Assembly (NCBI GenBank): GCA_019694165.1 | Contig: JAIBCL010000027.1 | Coordinates: 1-64,000 of the forward strand | Source of the DNA: Verrucomicrobiaceae bacterium | GTDB taxonomy: Bacteria; Verrucomicrobiota; Verrucomicrobiia; Verrucomicrobiales; Verrucomicrobiaceae | DNA: 64,000 bases | Direction: 5' to 3' | In this document: positions 45,428 through 54,384 of the stretch, one piece after another | Layout of the letters: each line of letters opens with the position of its first letter | Numbering within the stretch: position 1 is the first letter of the stretch | Program-made: the position numbers and the translations under genes | Notes under the pieces: model-generated | Seen by the model: only the letters and a program-made list of their open reading frames with translations | What the model was told of the DNA's origin: nothing | Database searches by the model: none

Positions 45428-47244
45428 TGCCAGGGAATCCCAAAAAATGGCTCACAGGGGTGGCAGCGGTGGCAGCACTGATTGCTATCTATCTGTTCTT
45501 CGGCCGCGGCACTGCCGCGGTCAAGGAGGTCCCTGTCTTCACGGCGCAGAAAGGGCCGCTCCAGATCAGCGTGCTGCAGGGCGGCGAGATCCGCGCGCTG
45601 CAAAACCTTGAGATCAAGTCCGAGATCGAGACCCCCACAAAAATCCTCAGCATCATTCCCGAGGGCTACGTCGTCACCGAGGAGGACGTGAAGGACGGCA
45701 AGGTGCTCGTCGAACTGGACAATTCGGACATCAAGCAGCGCATCGTCGATCACGAAATCCAGTTCCAGACCACCGTGGCCGCATACATCGAGGCCGACGA
45801 GCAGCGCGACATCCAGCGCAGTGACAACCTCAGCATGTTCCGCGAGACCAAGGAGGCCGCGCTCTTTGCGCTCATGGATTTTGAGAAGTACCTCGGCAAG
45901 CAGGCTGCGGCCGGCATCCTCAAGTCGGCCGGACTGCCGGAGAGTGTCAATGCCTTTGACGCCTTCATCACCGCGACCGAGGCCGCATCCAACGCGCCCG
46001 TCTTGCGATCACTCGACGGCAGGGACAAAAGCAAAAGCCCGGCGGGCGGCGATGCCGCTGCCAAGCCCGCGCCGAAGAAATCCGCCGGGCACGAGCGCGT
46101 GAATTTCATCTCCTTCCTCAAGGAAGACGCGCTCGAAGACGGTGATGCCCAGCAGAAGCTCCGCCAGTTGGGCGACGAGCTGCTGCTGCACAAGGCCGAG
46201 GTCGCCGTGGCCGAGCAGACGTACGAGTCGTCGGCCCGTCTCGAGGCGAAGAAATTCATCACCGCCACCGCGCTGAAGAACGACGAGGTAAACCTCGAAA
46301 AGGCAAAGCTTGCGGTGAAGACGGCGGAGACGTCCCTCGACCTCTTCAAGAAGTACGAATTTCCCAAGGAGTGCGAAACGCGGCTCGGGAACTACCGCGA
46401 AGTGCTCGACAAAGTGGAGCGCACCGTGCGCTCGAACCGTGCGCGCATGGCGCAGTCCGAGTCGAAGTTCAGCACCGCCAAGCGCCGCTATGAAGTGGAA
46501 CTGGAAAAGAAGGAGGACCTCGAGCGGCAGCTCAAGGCCTGCGTCATCAAGGCCACCCAGCCCGGCATCGTGGCCTATGGTGATCTGAACGCCAGTGCCT
46601 CCGCCCGTTACAATGAATCCATCGAGGAAGGCTCCAGCGTGCGGCTGCGCCAGACCATCCTCACCATCCCCGACATGTCGCAGATGGGAGCGCATGTGAA
46701 CGTCCACGAGTCCCAGGTCAAGAAAGTGAAGCTTGGCCAGCGCGTACTCGTGCGCGTCGATGCCGAGCCGGGCAAGGTGCTCGATGCCCAGGTGGCGGAG
46801 CTGGCCCTGCTGCCGGACTCCACCAGCACCCGTTACACGCCAAACGTGAAGGTTTACCCCTGCACCATCCACATCCAGGGCACCCATGACTGGCTGAAGC
46901 CGGGCATGAACGCCAAGGTGGACATCATCGTCGATGATCTCGACGACGTGCTCTTCGTGCCCGTCCAGTCCATCGAGGTCGAGAACGACCACCACTTCTG
47001 TTACGTCAGCACCGGCTCCAAGCTTGAGCGTCGCGAGATCACCACCGGCCTCTTCAATGATGAATTCATCGAAGTCCGCAGCGGGCTGGATGTCGGCGAG
47101 GCCGTCGCCCTCGCACTGCCGCAGAAGAGCATGCTCGATGAGCAGCAGCAGCCGAAGGCGGCCGAGCACGAGCAGCCGGCCCACCGGGTGGCCAGGACGA
47201 CACCGGAAGCCGCCGCGGCGGGCAAGAACATCGCCCGCCGCTAA
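45424..47244 (+). CDS. HlyD/MacA-family periplasmic adaptor subunit
   Basis: 606 residues, long for the family (usually about 350-450). The N-terminal anchor KWLTGVAAVAALIAIYLFF is followed by a barrel/lipoyl half (LQISVLQGGEIRALQNLEIKSEIE). A long coiled-coil hairpin (about 110-400) is interrupted by a Lys/Pro/Ala-rich insert (SKSPAGGDAAAKPAPKK near 200). The returning lipoyl half is KACVIKATQPGIVAYGD, then beta-barrel and membrane-proximal domains (QMGAHVNVHESQVKKVK, LKPGMNAKVDIIV). It joins the inner-membrane ABC transporter to the TolC-like channel. The start overlaps the upstream stop; a second ATG follows at 45427. Confidence 0.9.
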   Translation: MMPGNPKKWLTGVAAVAALIAIYLFFGRGTAAVKEVPVFTAQKGPLQISVLQGGEIRALQNLEIKSEIETPTKILSIIPEGYVVTEEDVKDGKVLVELDNSDIKQRIVDHEIQFQTTVAAYIEADEQRDIQRSDNLSMFRETKEAALFALMDFEKYLGKQAAAGILKSAGLPESVNAFDAFITATEAASNAPVLRSLDGRDKSKSPAGGDAAAKPAPKKSAGHERVNFISFLKEDALEDGDAQQKLRQLGDELLLHKAEVAVAEQTYESSARLEAKKFITATALKNDEVNLEKAKLAVKTAETSLDLFKKYEFPKECETRLGNYREVLDKVERTVRSNRARMAQSESKFSTAKRRYEVELEKKEDLERQLKACVIKATQPGIVAYGDLNASASARYNESIEEGSSVRLRQTILTIPDMSQMGAHVNVHESQVKKVKLGQRVLVRVDAEPGKVLDAQVAELALLPDSTSTRYTPNVKVYPCTIHIQGTHDWLKPGMNAKVDIIVDDLDDVLFVPVQSIEVENDHHFCYVSTGSKLERREITTGLFNDEFIEVRSGLDVGEAVALALPQKSMLDEQQQPKAAEHEQPAHRVARTTPEAAAAGKNIARR

Positions 47245-47270
47245 GGGCGGAGCGGCCACATCGTGCACGC

Positions 47271-48002
47271 ATGACTGAGAGCCAGTCCTCTCCCATCATC
47301 AAGCTCGTGGACGTCCGCAAGAGCTACCAGATGGGAGCGCTCACCACCCAGGTGGTCCAAGGCATCTCCCTGGACATCCATGCCGGCGAGTACGTCTGCA
47401 TCATGGGACCGTCCGGCTGCGGGAAGAGCACGCTGCTCAATCTCCTCGGCTGCCTCGACCAGCCCACCTCCGGCGACTACTTCCTGGGCGGCAAGAACGT
47501 CGCGCATCTTGATGACGATGCGCTCTCCGAGGTCCGCTGCCGCAACCTCGGCTTCATCTTCCAGAGCTACAATCTCATCCAGCAGCTCACCGTGATCGAA
47601 AACATCGCCGTTCCGCTCTACTATCGCGGCGCATCCGACAAGGAGATGCGCGAAAAGGCCGAGAGGCTCGCCGCGCAGGTGGGGCTCTCCCACCGCCTGC
47701 ATCACAAGCCCAATGAACTCTCCGGCGGCCAGCAGCAGCGCGTCGCCATCGCGCGCGCCCTGGTGAACGATCCGCTCGTCATTCTCGCCGATGAAGCCAC
47801 CGGCAATCTCGATTCGAAGTCCGGCCAGGAAATCCTCGGTATTTTCGATGAACTCAACGCGCAGGGAAAGACGCTCGTTTTCGTCACCCACGACGAGCGC
47901 ATGGTCCGGCGTTGCAAACGCATCGTGCGCTTGGAGGACGGCGTCATCGCCCATGACATCCCCGGCGGACCCGCCGCGCCCGCGCTTGCCGCCGCCGCAT
48001 GA
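47271..48002 (+). CDS. ABC transporter ATP-binding protein (MacB type)
   Basis: 243 residues. Walker A GPSGCGKS, Q-loop FIFQSYNLIQQLTVIENIAVPLYYRG, signature [14 protein letters not shown], Walker B VILADEATGNLD and H-loop VTHDERM are intact. The NLIQQLTVIENIAVPLYY sequence is characteristic of MacB/LolD-type ATPases. It lies 26 bp after the adaptor gene and is followed by the permease, so ATPase and permease are separate proteins rather than fused as in E. coli MacB. The complex probably exports a peptide, lipid or siderophore-like substrate. Confidence 0.93.
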   Translation: MTESQSSPIIKLVDVRKSYQMGALTTQVVQGISLDIHAGEYVCIMGPSGCGKSTLLNLLGCLDQPTSGDYFLGGKNVAHLDDDALSEVRCRNLGFIFQSYNLIQQLTVIENIAVPLYYRGASDKEMREKAERLAAQVGLSHRLHHKPNELSGGQQQRVAIARALVNDPLVILADEATGNLDSKSGQEILGIFDELNAQGKTLVFVTHDERMVRRCKRIVRLEDGVIAHDIPGGPAAPALAAAA

Positions 48003-48067
48003 CGCGGTGAGGAGGCGCGCTTCCTTCGTTGATTTGATCCACCCACCATCCACCACTCATCCGGCCC

Positions 48068-49390
48068 TTGTCCTTCCTTGCCCGACATCCCGTCCTCCGC
48101 CTCATCGCCTCGCCGCAGCATCTGTGGCGCACGGTGTCGCTCGGGCTGAAGACAATCTGGCTGCACAAGCTCCGCTCGTTTCTCACGGCGCTCGGCGTGG
48201 TGTTCGGCGTGGCCTCGGTGGTGGCCATGCTCGCCATCGGTGAAGGCGCCAGCCACGAGGCGCAGGAGCAGATCAAGAAGCTCGGCAGCCAGAACATCAT
48301 CCTGGAGAGCGTCAAACCGCCCGACAGCCAGGGCGGTGCGGCCGAGACGCGCAGCATGGTCATCGAGTACGGCCTCACGGCTCGCGACATCGAGCAAATC
48401 CGCCGCACCGTGCCGGGCATCTCCATTGTCGTGCCCAGCCGCATCCTCACCGAGATCATTTGGAATCTCGACCGCAAGGTGGACGGCCAGATCGGCGGCG
48501 TGCTCCCCATTTATCCACAGATGCGGAACCGCCGGATGCTGCTGGGCCGCTTCATCAGCGACCTTGAGCAACAGGAGCGCCTTCCCGTTTGTGTGCTGAA
48601 CCAGTCCGCCGCCGCGAAGCTCTTCCCTCTCGATACGCCCACCGGCAAGTCCGTGCGCGTCCGCGGCTACTACTACAAGATCACCGGTGTGATCGAGGAC
48701 GAAACGAAGCAGGGCGGCGGCGGTGGCGGCGGCTCGTCATCGAGCAACTCGACGGCGCAGATTTTCATCCCCGACACCACGCTCAACGACCAGTTCGGCG
48801 AGACCTTCTTCCGCTACAAGACGGGCGGCTTCGAGGCCGAGAAGGTGGCCTTCCACGAGGCCGTCGTGCGCGTGAACGACACCGCGCAGGTGATGAGCCG
48901 CGCGGAGGCCATCAAGCAGATTCTCACCACCAATCACAAGAAGGAGGACTGGCGCATGATCGTGCCCATCGAGCTCCTGCGCCAGGCGGAGCGCACGAAG
49001 CAGATATTCAGCATCGTGCTCGGCTCCATTGCCGCCATTTCGCTGCTCGTCGGCGGCATCGGCATCATGAACATCATGCTCGCCAGCGTCACGGAGCGCA
49101 CGCGCGAGATCGGCATCCGGCGCGCGCTTGGTGCGCGGCAGGCGGACATCGTCTTGCAGTTCCTCATCGAGACCACGCTCCTCGCCGGGGTGGGCGGCGT
49201 CATCGGCGTCGTGGTCGGCCTCGCCATTCCCATCGCCGTCAGCCACTTCGCCGGCGTGACCACCGTCGTCAAAGCCTGGGCTCCCGCGCTCGCCTTTTCC
49301 ATCTCCGTGCTCACCGGCATCGCCTTCGGCATCTACCCCGCCCGCCGCGCCGCGCGCATGAACCCCGTCGAGGCGCTGCGGCACGAGTGA
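48068..49390 (+). CDS. MacB/FtsX-type ABC transporter permease
   Basis: 440 residues from a TTG at 48068, chosen because it leads directly into the N-terminal amphipathic/transmembrane region (LGLKTIWLHKLRSFLTALGVVFGVASVVAMLAIGEG). A large periplasmic MacB core domain (about 60-300) contains a striking Gly/Ser linker (seven Gly then SSSSNS, at about 48715-48750). Three C-terminal transmembrane helices follow (IVLGSIAAISLLVGGIGIMNIML; LLAGVGGVIGVVVGLAIPIAV; LAFSISVLTGIAFGIYPA). The TERTREIGIRRALGARQADI motif is diagnostic of the FtsX family. It closes the four-gene export operon beginning at 43733. Confidence 0.9.
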   Translation: MSFLARHPVLRLIASPQHLWRTVSLGLKTIWLHKLRSFLTALGVVFGVASVVAMLAIGEGASHEAQEQIKKLGSQNIILESVKPPDSQGGAAETRSMVIEYGLTARDIEQIRRTVPGISIVVPSRILTEIIWNLDRKVDGQIGGVLPIYPQMRNRRMLLGRFISDLEQQERLPVCVLNQSAAAKLFPLDTPTGKSVRVRGYYYKITGVIEDETKQGGGGGGGSSSSNSTAQIFIPDTTLNDQFGETFFRYKTGGFEAEKVAFHEAVVRVNDTAQVMSRAEAIKQILTTNHKKEDWRMIVPIELLRQAERTKQIFSIVLGSIAAISLLVGGIGIMNIMLASVTERTREIGIRRALGARQADIVLQFLIETTLLAGVGGVIGVVVGLAIPIAVSHFAGVTTVVKAWAPALAFSISVLTGIAFGIYPARRAARMNPVEALRHE

Positions 49391-49672
49391 GCGCGGCGCT
49401 GGGGGTTGATGGTTGAGAGTTGATGGTTGACAGACTTCCGCGGGCGCGGTCAGGACATGAGCGACGCTTTCGGCGAAGCCATGAGCACTTCCCCTGCCGC
49501 CGAGTCCGGCCGGTGTCATGCACGGACATGTGTCGCGCGTCCCTTCGCCGAACTCAATCCATTTCCCCTTCTCCCATTCCAAAATTCCAACCTTCCCTCA
49601 TTCCATCCTCCCCTGTTCCCCTCCATCATTCCATTGCGCCGCGCGCCGTCCTGTCCACCATCCGCGCCCTCC

Positions 49673-51547
49673 ATGCTTTCCGTCTCGAATGCCAGCAAGA
49701 CCTACGCGGGCCGCACCTTGTTCAGCGGCGTGTCGTTTCACATCAATCGCGGCGAGAAGATCGGCCTCATCGGCCCGAACGGTGCCGGGAAGTCCACCCT
49801 CTTCTCGCTCCTGCTTGGCGAGGCCGCGCCTGATGACGGCCAGATCACGATGGAGAAAGGCATCACCCTCGGCTTTCTTCCGCAGGAGAGCGCGCCGGTC
49901 GATGACGTGACGGTGCTCGATCTCGCCACCGGCCACCTCCACGAGCACAGCCGCTGGGAGGACGAGCCGAAGGCCAAGCGCATTCTCAGCGGCCTCGCCT
50001 TCCGCGAGAGCGACTTCACGCGCAATGCGCGCACGCTCAGCGGCGGCTGGGTGATGCGCGCGCACCTCGCTCGTCTGCTCGTCCAGGAGCCTGACCTGCT
50101 GCTGCTCGACGAGCCGACGAACCATCTCGACCTCGAGTCGCTCATCTGGTTCCAGGACTATCTGAAGAGCTATCCCGGAGCGATCCTCATGATTTCCCAC
50201 GACCGCGAGTTCCTGAACCAACTGACGGACTCCATCCTCGAAATCGCCCACGGCAAAGTGGTCCGCTACCGCGGGAATTACGACGATTACCTCCGCGAAA
50301 AGGCTGCGCGCGAGGAGCAACTCCAGGGCGCCTACGACAACCAGCAGCGCGAGATCGCGAAGCTCAAGACCTTCGCCGACCGCTTCAAGGCCAAGGCCAA
50401 CTTCGCCTCCCGCGCACAGGACAAGCTCAAGATGATCGACCGCATGGAGAAGATCGAGGCGCCCGTGGCCGCGGAGAAGACGGTGAAATTCCGTTTTCCG
50501 CAGCCGCAGCGTTCAGGCCAGCGCGTGATCGCGCTCAAGGACGTGGACTTCGCCTACGGCGCCCAGCCGGTTTATGCGGGGTTGCATTTCGAGATCGAGC
50601 GCGGGCAGCGCATCGTGCTGGTGGGGCCGAACGGCGCGGGCAAGTCCACGCTGCTCAAGCTGCTGGCCGATGCGTTGCAGCCGCAGGCGGGCCGGCGCGA
50701 ACTCGGCCACAACGTCAAGCCCGGCTACTTCGCGCAGTATCGCGGCGACGTGCTGAACATGCGCCACTCCGTGCTCCAGTCCGCCATGGATTTGCCCAGC
50801 CGCCCTGGAGAGCAACTCGCGCGCACCATCCTGGGTTCGTTTCTTTTTCGTGGTGACGATGTCTTCAAGCCCGTCGGCATTCTCAGCGGTGGTGAGAAAT
50901 CACGCCTCGCGCTCGTGCGCCTGCTGCTCGATCCGCCAAACCTTCTGCTCATGGACGAGCCCACCACGCATCTCGACATGGGCAGCATCGACGCACTTGT
51001 GGCCGCGCTCGAAGACTACGAAGGCACGCTCGTTTTCATCAGCCACGATGTCTATTTCATCCGCGCCATGGCGCGCAGCGTCGTCCACATCGCCGCCGGC
51101 GTGCTTACCCCCTACGCGGGAGACTACCAGTATTACCTCGACAAGACACGCGCCACCTCCGCCCGCGAGGCGCTCACCGCCACGCTCACCAATCAGCAGC
51201 CGCGGGAATGGCAGCCGGCGTCCGCCGCCACGTCGTCATCGGGCGGTGGAAAAACCAAGGAGCAAAAGCGCCTCGAAGCCGAGGCGCGCAACGCCCGCGC
51301 CAGGGAGCGTCGTGAGCTGGAACAGCGCATCGCCGCCGGGGAGACAACTTCGGCCCGGCTCGAGTCACGCCGGGACGAACTCCACGCGCTCCTGCGCGAT
51401 CCCGCCACCTACGCCGACGGTGCCAAGGCAATTGCACTGCAGCACGAACTCGAAACCGTGGATGCGGAGATCGCGTCCGTCACCGCCCGATGGGAGCAGG
51501 ACACCGCCGCGCTCGAAGCACTCGCCGCGCCGCTGCCCGCCGGCTGA
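49673..51547 (+). CDS. ABC-F family ATPase (Uup/EttA type)
   Basis: 624 residues from the ATG at 49673 (MLSVSNASKTYAGRTLF); upstream in-frame sequence is a Pro/Ser-rich leader without homology. It has two ABC domains without transmembrane segments: Walker A GPNGAGKS twice (near 35 and 320), signatures LSGGWVMRAHLA and LSGGEKSRLALV, and Walker B LLLLDEPTNHLD and LLLMDEPTTHLD. The interdomain linker (about 215-270, REEQLQGAYDNQQREIAKLKTF) and a C-terminal coiled coil (about 540-620) follow the Uup layout. Such proteins act on the ribosome, in translation factor or stalling-rescue roles. In domain 2 the canonical TNHLD is TTHLD, a mild variation. Confidence 0.93.
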   Translation: MLSVSNASKTYAGRTLFSGVSFHINRGEKIGLIGPNGAGKSTLFSLLLGEAAPDDGQITMEKGITLGFLPQESAPVDDVTVLDLATGHLHEHSRWEDEPKAKRILSGLAFRESDFTRNARTLSGGWVMRAHLARLLVQEPDLLLLDEPTNHLDLESLIWFQDYLKSYPGAILMISHDREFLNQLTDSILEIAHGKVVRYRGNYDDYLREKAAREEQLQGAYDNQQREIAKLKTFADRFKAKANFASRAQDKLKMIDRMEKIEAPVAAEKTVKFRFPQPQRSGQRVIALKDVDFAYGAQPVYAGLHFEIERGQRIVLVGPNGAGKSTLLKLLADALQPQAGRRELGHNVKPGYFAQYRGDVLNMRHSVLQSAMDLPSRPGEQLARTILGSFLFRGDDVFKPVGILSGGEKSRLALVRLLLDPPNLLLMDEPTTHLDMGSIDALVAALEDYEGTLVFISHDVYFIRAMARSVVHIAAGVLTPYAGDYQYYLDKTRATSAREALTATLTNQQPREWQPASAATSSSGGGKTKEQKRLEAEARNARARERRELEQRIAAGETTSARLESRRDELHALLRDPATYADGAKAIALQHELETVDAEIASVTARWEQDTAALEALAAPLPAG

Positions 51548-51947
51548 ACGACGCCGTACAGCGAAACTGGCGCGAGCCGCCGGCTCGCCGCGAGTGCGAG
51601 AACAAAAGCAGATCGAACTGCGAGCGCGCGACTGCGACCGGGCCGGTCGCGCCACTTTTGACTGCTGCAAATGGCGGCTCACATGCCGATGGGTTCTGCG
51701 TCGTTATGGGTATCGTTGCGGCGCTTACCGGTTTCGTCGGCTGGTCCGCCGAGTTGGATGACGGAGGGGCGACGCTTCGCCGTTGCCGCAGTCTTCGATC
51801 AACCAGTACCAAGAACAAGGCGCCGCCGAATTTCGTGCCCGACTTCGTCAAACGCTCCGCCGGCAACTTCATCCGGAATAACGTGCGATGCTGCGCTCAC
51901 GGGCTGCGCTTCATCACCTGATGAACATGATGCGGTGACCAGGCCGG
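51548..51947. other. 400-bp intergenic stretch rich in short inverted repeats
   Basis: No gene that I can support. It contains several perfect short hairpins: GCGAGCCGCCGGCTCGC (near 51570), GCGACCGGGCCGGTCGC (near 51635) and GTGACCAGGCCGGTCAC (near 51933). Frames are open in both directions, but their translations are Arg/Ser/Pro-rich and look non-coding. Read on the minus strand, 51480-51872 gives a sequence of the type frequently mis-annotated as hypothetical in repetitive verrucomicrobial DNA. A dispersed repeat or structured RNA is possible but unproven. Confidence 0.4.
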
Positions 51948-52688
51948 TCACTTCCCGCCACCGGACTTCTTGATGTCCTCCAGATAGGAACCGAATGTGG
52001 AAAAGAGCAGATGGAGTCCCTGGCTGCCGCCTGCCATCAGGGAGGCGGTGAGGAAGATGTCGAAGGCCTGGAACCAGCCGGTCGGCGAGACCGGCTTGCC
52101 GTCCGCTCCAGCGGGAAACTGGAACAACTGGCCGAGCAGCCGGATGCCGAGCAATCCACCGATGGTGGCCAGGAAGAAACTCAGCGCCACGGCTTTGCGC
52201 CGCGTGTCCGCGTCGTACTCGGCAACGGCTTTCTTTGCTTCGGCGGCACCGGTCTTTTCGCTCGCCGCCTTGCCTGACGCGGCTTCTGCCTTCTGCTGCG
52301 CTTCTTGCGCCTGTTCTACCGCTTTCTGGGCAGCCTCCGCATTCTGCACGCCGGCCATGCCCTGCATTTGCACCAGTGCTTTCTGCGCGGTCGCAGCCTG
52401 CTCGGCGGCGTGCGCCGCATTCGTTTCCGCCACGCGGGCTTGGTCAACTGCGTGCTCGGCCGTGATGTCTTTCTGGTCGCCCTCCTTCGCGCGCGGGACG
52501 CCGATGAGCACCTCGACCGCGCGTTCGATGATCAGCGTGAGGGCGAAAATGCCCGAGGTGATGTTGCCGAGGTTTTGCGCGAGATCGGTGCGCATTTGCA
52601 GTTGGGCCGCGGCCTTCCAACTGAAGAAGACGAGCAGGATGGCGGCGGCGGCCCAGAACAACGGAGTCAGAGAAGGCGTCTTGGACAT
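51948..52688 (-). CDS. Holin-like membrane protein with central Ala/Gln-rich coiled coil
   Basis: 246 residues. Two hydrophobic segments are near the N-terminus (LFWAAAAILLVFFSW, about 9-24; ITSGIFALTLIIERAVEVLIGV, about 43-64). A long charged/Ala-rich coiled coil follows (about 75-165, repeated AAEQAATAQKAL / QKAVEQAQEAQQK). Two C-terminal membrane segments are AVALSFFLATIGGLLGIRLLGQLF (about 167-190) and FDIFLTASLMAGGSQGLHLLFSTF (about 210-233). The AGGSQGLH ending is reminiscent of small holin-like proteins, but no named family is certain. It is the last gene of a co-directional set with a wall hydrolase and a subtilase. Confidence 0.7.
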   Translation of the reverse strand: MSKTPSLTPLFWAAAAILLVFFSWKAAAQLQMRTDLAQNLGNITSGIFALTLIIERAVEVLIGVPRAKEGDQKDITAEHAVDQARVAETNAAHAAEQAATAQKALVQMQGMAGVQNAEAAQKAVEQAQEAQQKAEAASGKAASEKTGAAEAKKAVAEYDADTRRKAVALSFFLATIGGLLGIRLLGQLFQFPAGADGKPVSPTGWFQAFDIFLTASLMAGGSQGLHLLFSTFGSYLEDIKKSGGGK

Positions 52689-52766
52689 GATCGTGATCGG
52701 GTGGGTGTGTGGATGTGATTTATGCGATGCGGAAAAGAATACAGGCCGGAGGGGGGGGCAGCTGTG

Positions 52767-54260
52767 TCACACCGGTCGCGGCCACGCCGCGTGCACATGA
52801 GTGCCGTGCCCTGGATCGCCCGGGCCAAGCACCTCGGTGGCACCCAAGGTGCGGCACAGGTTCTTGAAAGCCGGCACATCGGGGTTTGAAGCGCTGACTC
52901 CGTGGCCGTTGATGACATTGAAATCAGCGGCTACTCCCGCGTAGTGCCGCGAGTTTGCGCTGTGCGAGCCTCCGGCGATCTCGGAGACGGAGAAGCGGTA
53001 CTGCCCCGCCAGTGCGATGAGTCCGTGCAGCAGCCGCTCGTCCAGCGGCACGGTGCCTCCCGGAGCGGTGCCGTAGCTGCTGCGCTGCGCGTGCAGGCCG
53101 GCTGCGGTGTCCGTCATGTTTTGCCGCGCGTTGGCCTGGTCGGAAACGCCGGAGGCGTGCACGGTCGCCAGTGTGATGTTCGGGTTCGACAGGATCGCGT
53201 TGGCGAGCGCTGGCGCCGACGAATCATCGCCGTGCTCGCCGAAGACGTGCATCAAACCGCCCCCTGCGGCTTCGAGTGCCGACACCAGAGGCATCGCGCG
53301 CTTGGCGGCGGGTGATGCCGCCGTCCGCACCGGCGCGAAGGTTTCAGGATCACCGAGGAAGGGGATGTCATCGTCCGCGCCAGCTTCGGCTGCGGTCGCC
53401 GCCATGAGGCCAGCCGCGGATGGCGCAGCCATGCCTGATGCGCCCGTGTCATCCACGAGCACGCCGTTCGCATTGACGGGGAGCATGGCCAGGTCCCAGT
53501 TTCCGCGCGCGGCCTCGCGGCGCAGGTCGCGCGTGCGGTAAGCGCTGGCCCGCACGGCGGGTCGGTGGTGATTGAGCAGCCAGTTGTGCCGCACCTCGAC
53601 ATACTGCGCGATCCATGTGCGCTCGTCGCCGCCGGCGGCCGGCGGGCGCTCTGGAAAACGCGCACGCAGGAAGTCGAGAATGCCGCCGCTCTGGATGAAG
53701 GAGTCGTAAATGACCAGGGCGGAGAGCGCGAGTGTGAAACCGTTGGCATCGGCCCACTCCATCGCCGGCTGGAAGTAGCGCCGGTCGAAGAACACATCTT
53801 GTGTCTGCTTCATCACGGGATCCTCGTCGCCGGCGCGTCGCAGCAGGGAGATGAAATGCGAGTCATTGACCAGCGCCTCGCGCCCGATGCGCGGCAAGTA
53901 TGGCGCGAGATCGCCGGAGTACTTGCCGCCCGCTTCCGAGTACATCCGCACCAGCTCGCGCAGGTTCCCGTATTCGGTGGTCTGCGACCGCCCGTATGTG
54001 ATCTGCCGGATGTCGTTCGGGCCGTCCTCGTAAATGGTCACGTTGCCGTAGTCGCCTTCGGCGCTGCCTGTCTCGAAGGCATTGAGCACCCGCTCGCAGA
54101 CGAGCCGCTGTCCGGCGCTGAGCGTGACGGCCATGGCAGATCCACCTTCGTGTGCCAGCGCTGCCATCGACGCGGACACGGCACGGGACGGAGACTTGCG
54201 GCGAGACGGCGTTTTCGACCGGCGTGGTGCCGCTGGTTTGCGTGTGGAAGATCTTTTCAT
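52767..54260 (-). CDS. Bifunctional wall hydrolase: chitosanase-like domain plus M15-type peptidase domain
   Basis: 497 residues from the ATG at 54260 (MKRSSTRKPAAPRRSK). The N-terminal tail of about 35 residues is very basic, and there is no signal peptide. Residues about 50-250 resemble GH46-type chitosanase / lysozyme-like endolysins: RVLNAFETGSAEGDYG with a candidate catalytic Glu near 62, IYEDG (Asp about 16 residues later) and ITYGRSQTTEYG. The C-terminus (about 395-497) carries M15/VanY-like metallopeptidase motifs: GGSHSANSRHYAGVAADF (zinc His and Asp near 433) and GTHVHAAW (near 488). The fusion would cut glycan and peptide bonds. It lies 78 bp upstream of the holin-like gene. Confidence 0.75.
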   Translation of the reverse strand: MKRSSTRKPAAPRRSKTPSRRKSPSRAVSASMAALAHEGGSAMAVTLSAGQRLVCERVLNAFETGSAEGDYGNVTIYEDGPNDIRQITYGRSQTTEYGNLRELVRMYSEAGGKYSGDLAPYLPRIGREALVNDSHFISLLRRAGDEDPVMKQTQDVFFDRRYFQPAMEWADANGFTLALSALVIYDSFIQSGGILDFLRARFPERPPAAGGDERTWIAQYVEVRHNWLLNHHRPAVRASAYRTRDLRREAARGNWDLAMLPVNANGVLVDDTGASGMAAPSAAGLMAATAAEAGADDDIPFLGDPETFAPVRTAASPAAKRAMPLVSALEAAGGGLMHVFGEHGDDSSAPALANAILSNPNITLATVHASGVSDQANARQNMTDTAAGLHAQRSSYGTAPGGTVPLDERLLHGLIALAGQYRFSVSEIAGGSHSANSRHYAGVAADFNVINGHGVSASNPDVPAFKNLCRTLGATEVLGPGDPGHGTHVHAAWPRPV

Positions 54261-54384
54261 CGGGATGTGTTTTGGTTTTCGGAATTGGAGATGCAGCAAA
54301 AAGTCCGCACCGGTGAATCTCGCCGTCACGCCGACATGAACGGCGGACAAAGCGTCCGCTGGAGATCCGGCGCGGAATCGAGGC

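Noticed and set aside
49391..49672. Pyrimidine-rich TTCCA/CCCTC tract and TTGATGG repeats before the ABC-F gene as a palindromic element
   Set aside because: No complementary arm could be found on the other side; it is a one-sided low-complexity stretch, and the in-frame extension of the ABC-F protein through it is not conserved-looking.
51490..51921. Open frames on both strands between ABC-F and the holin-like gene
   Set aside because: Arg/Ser/Pro-rich composition without a plausible start or domain; treated as non-coding repeat-like DNA.
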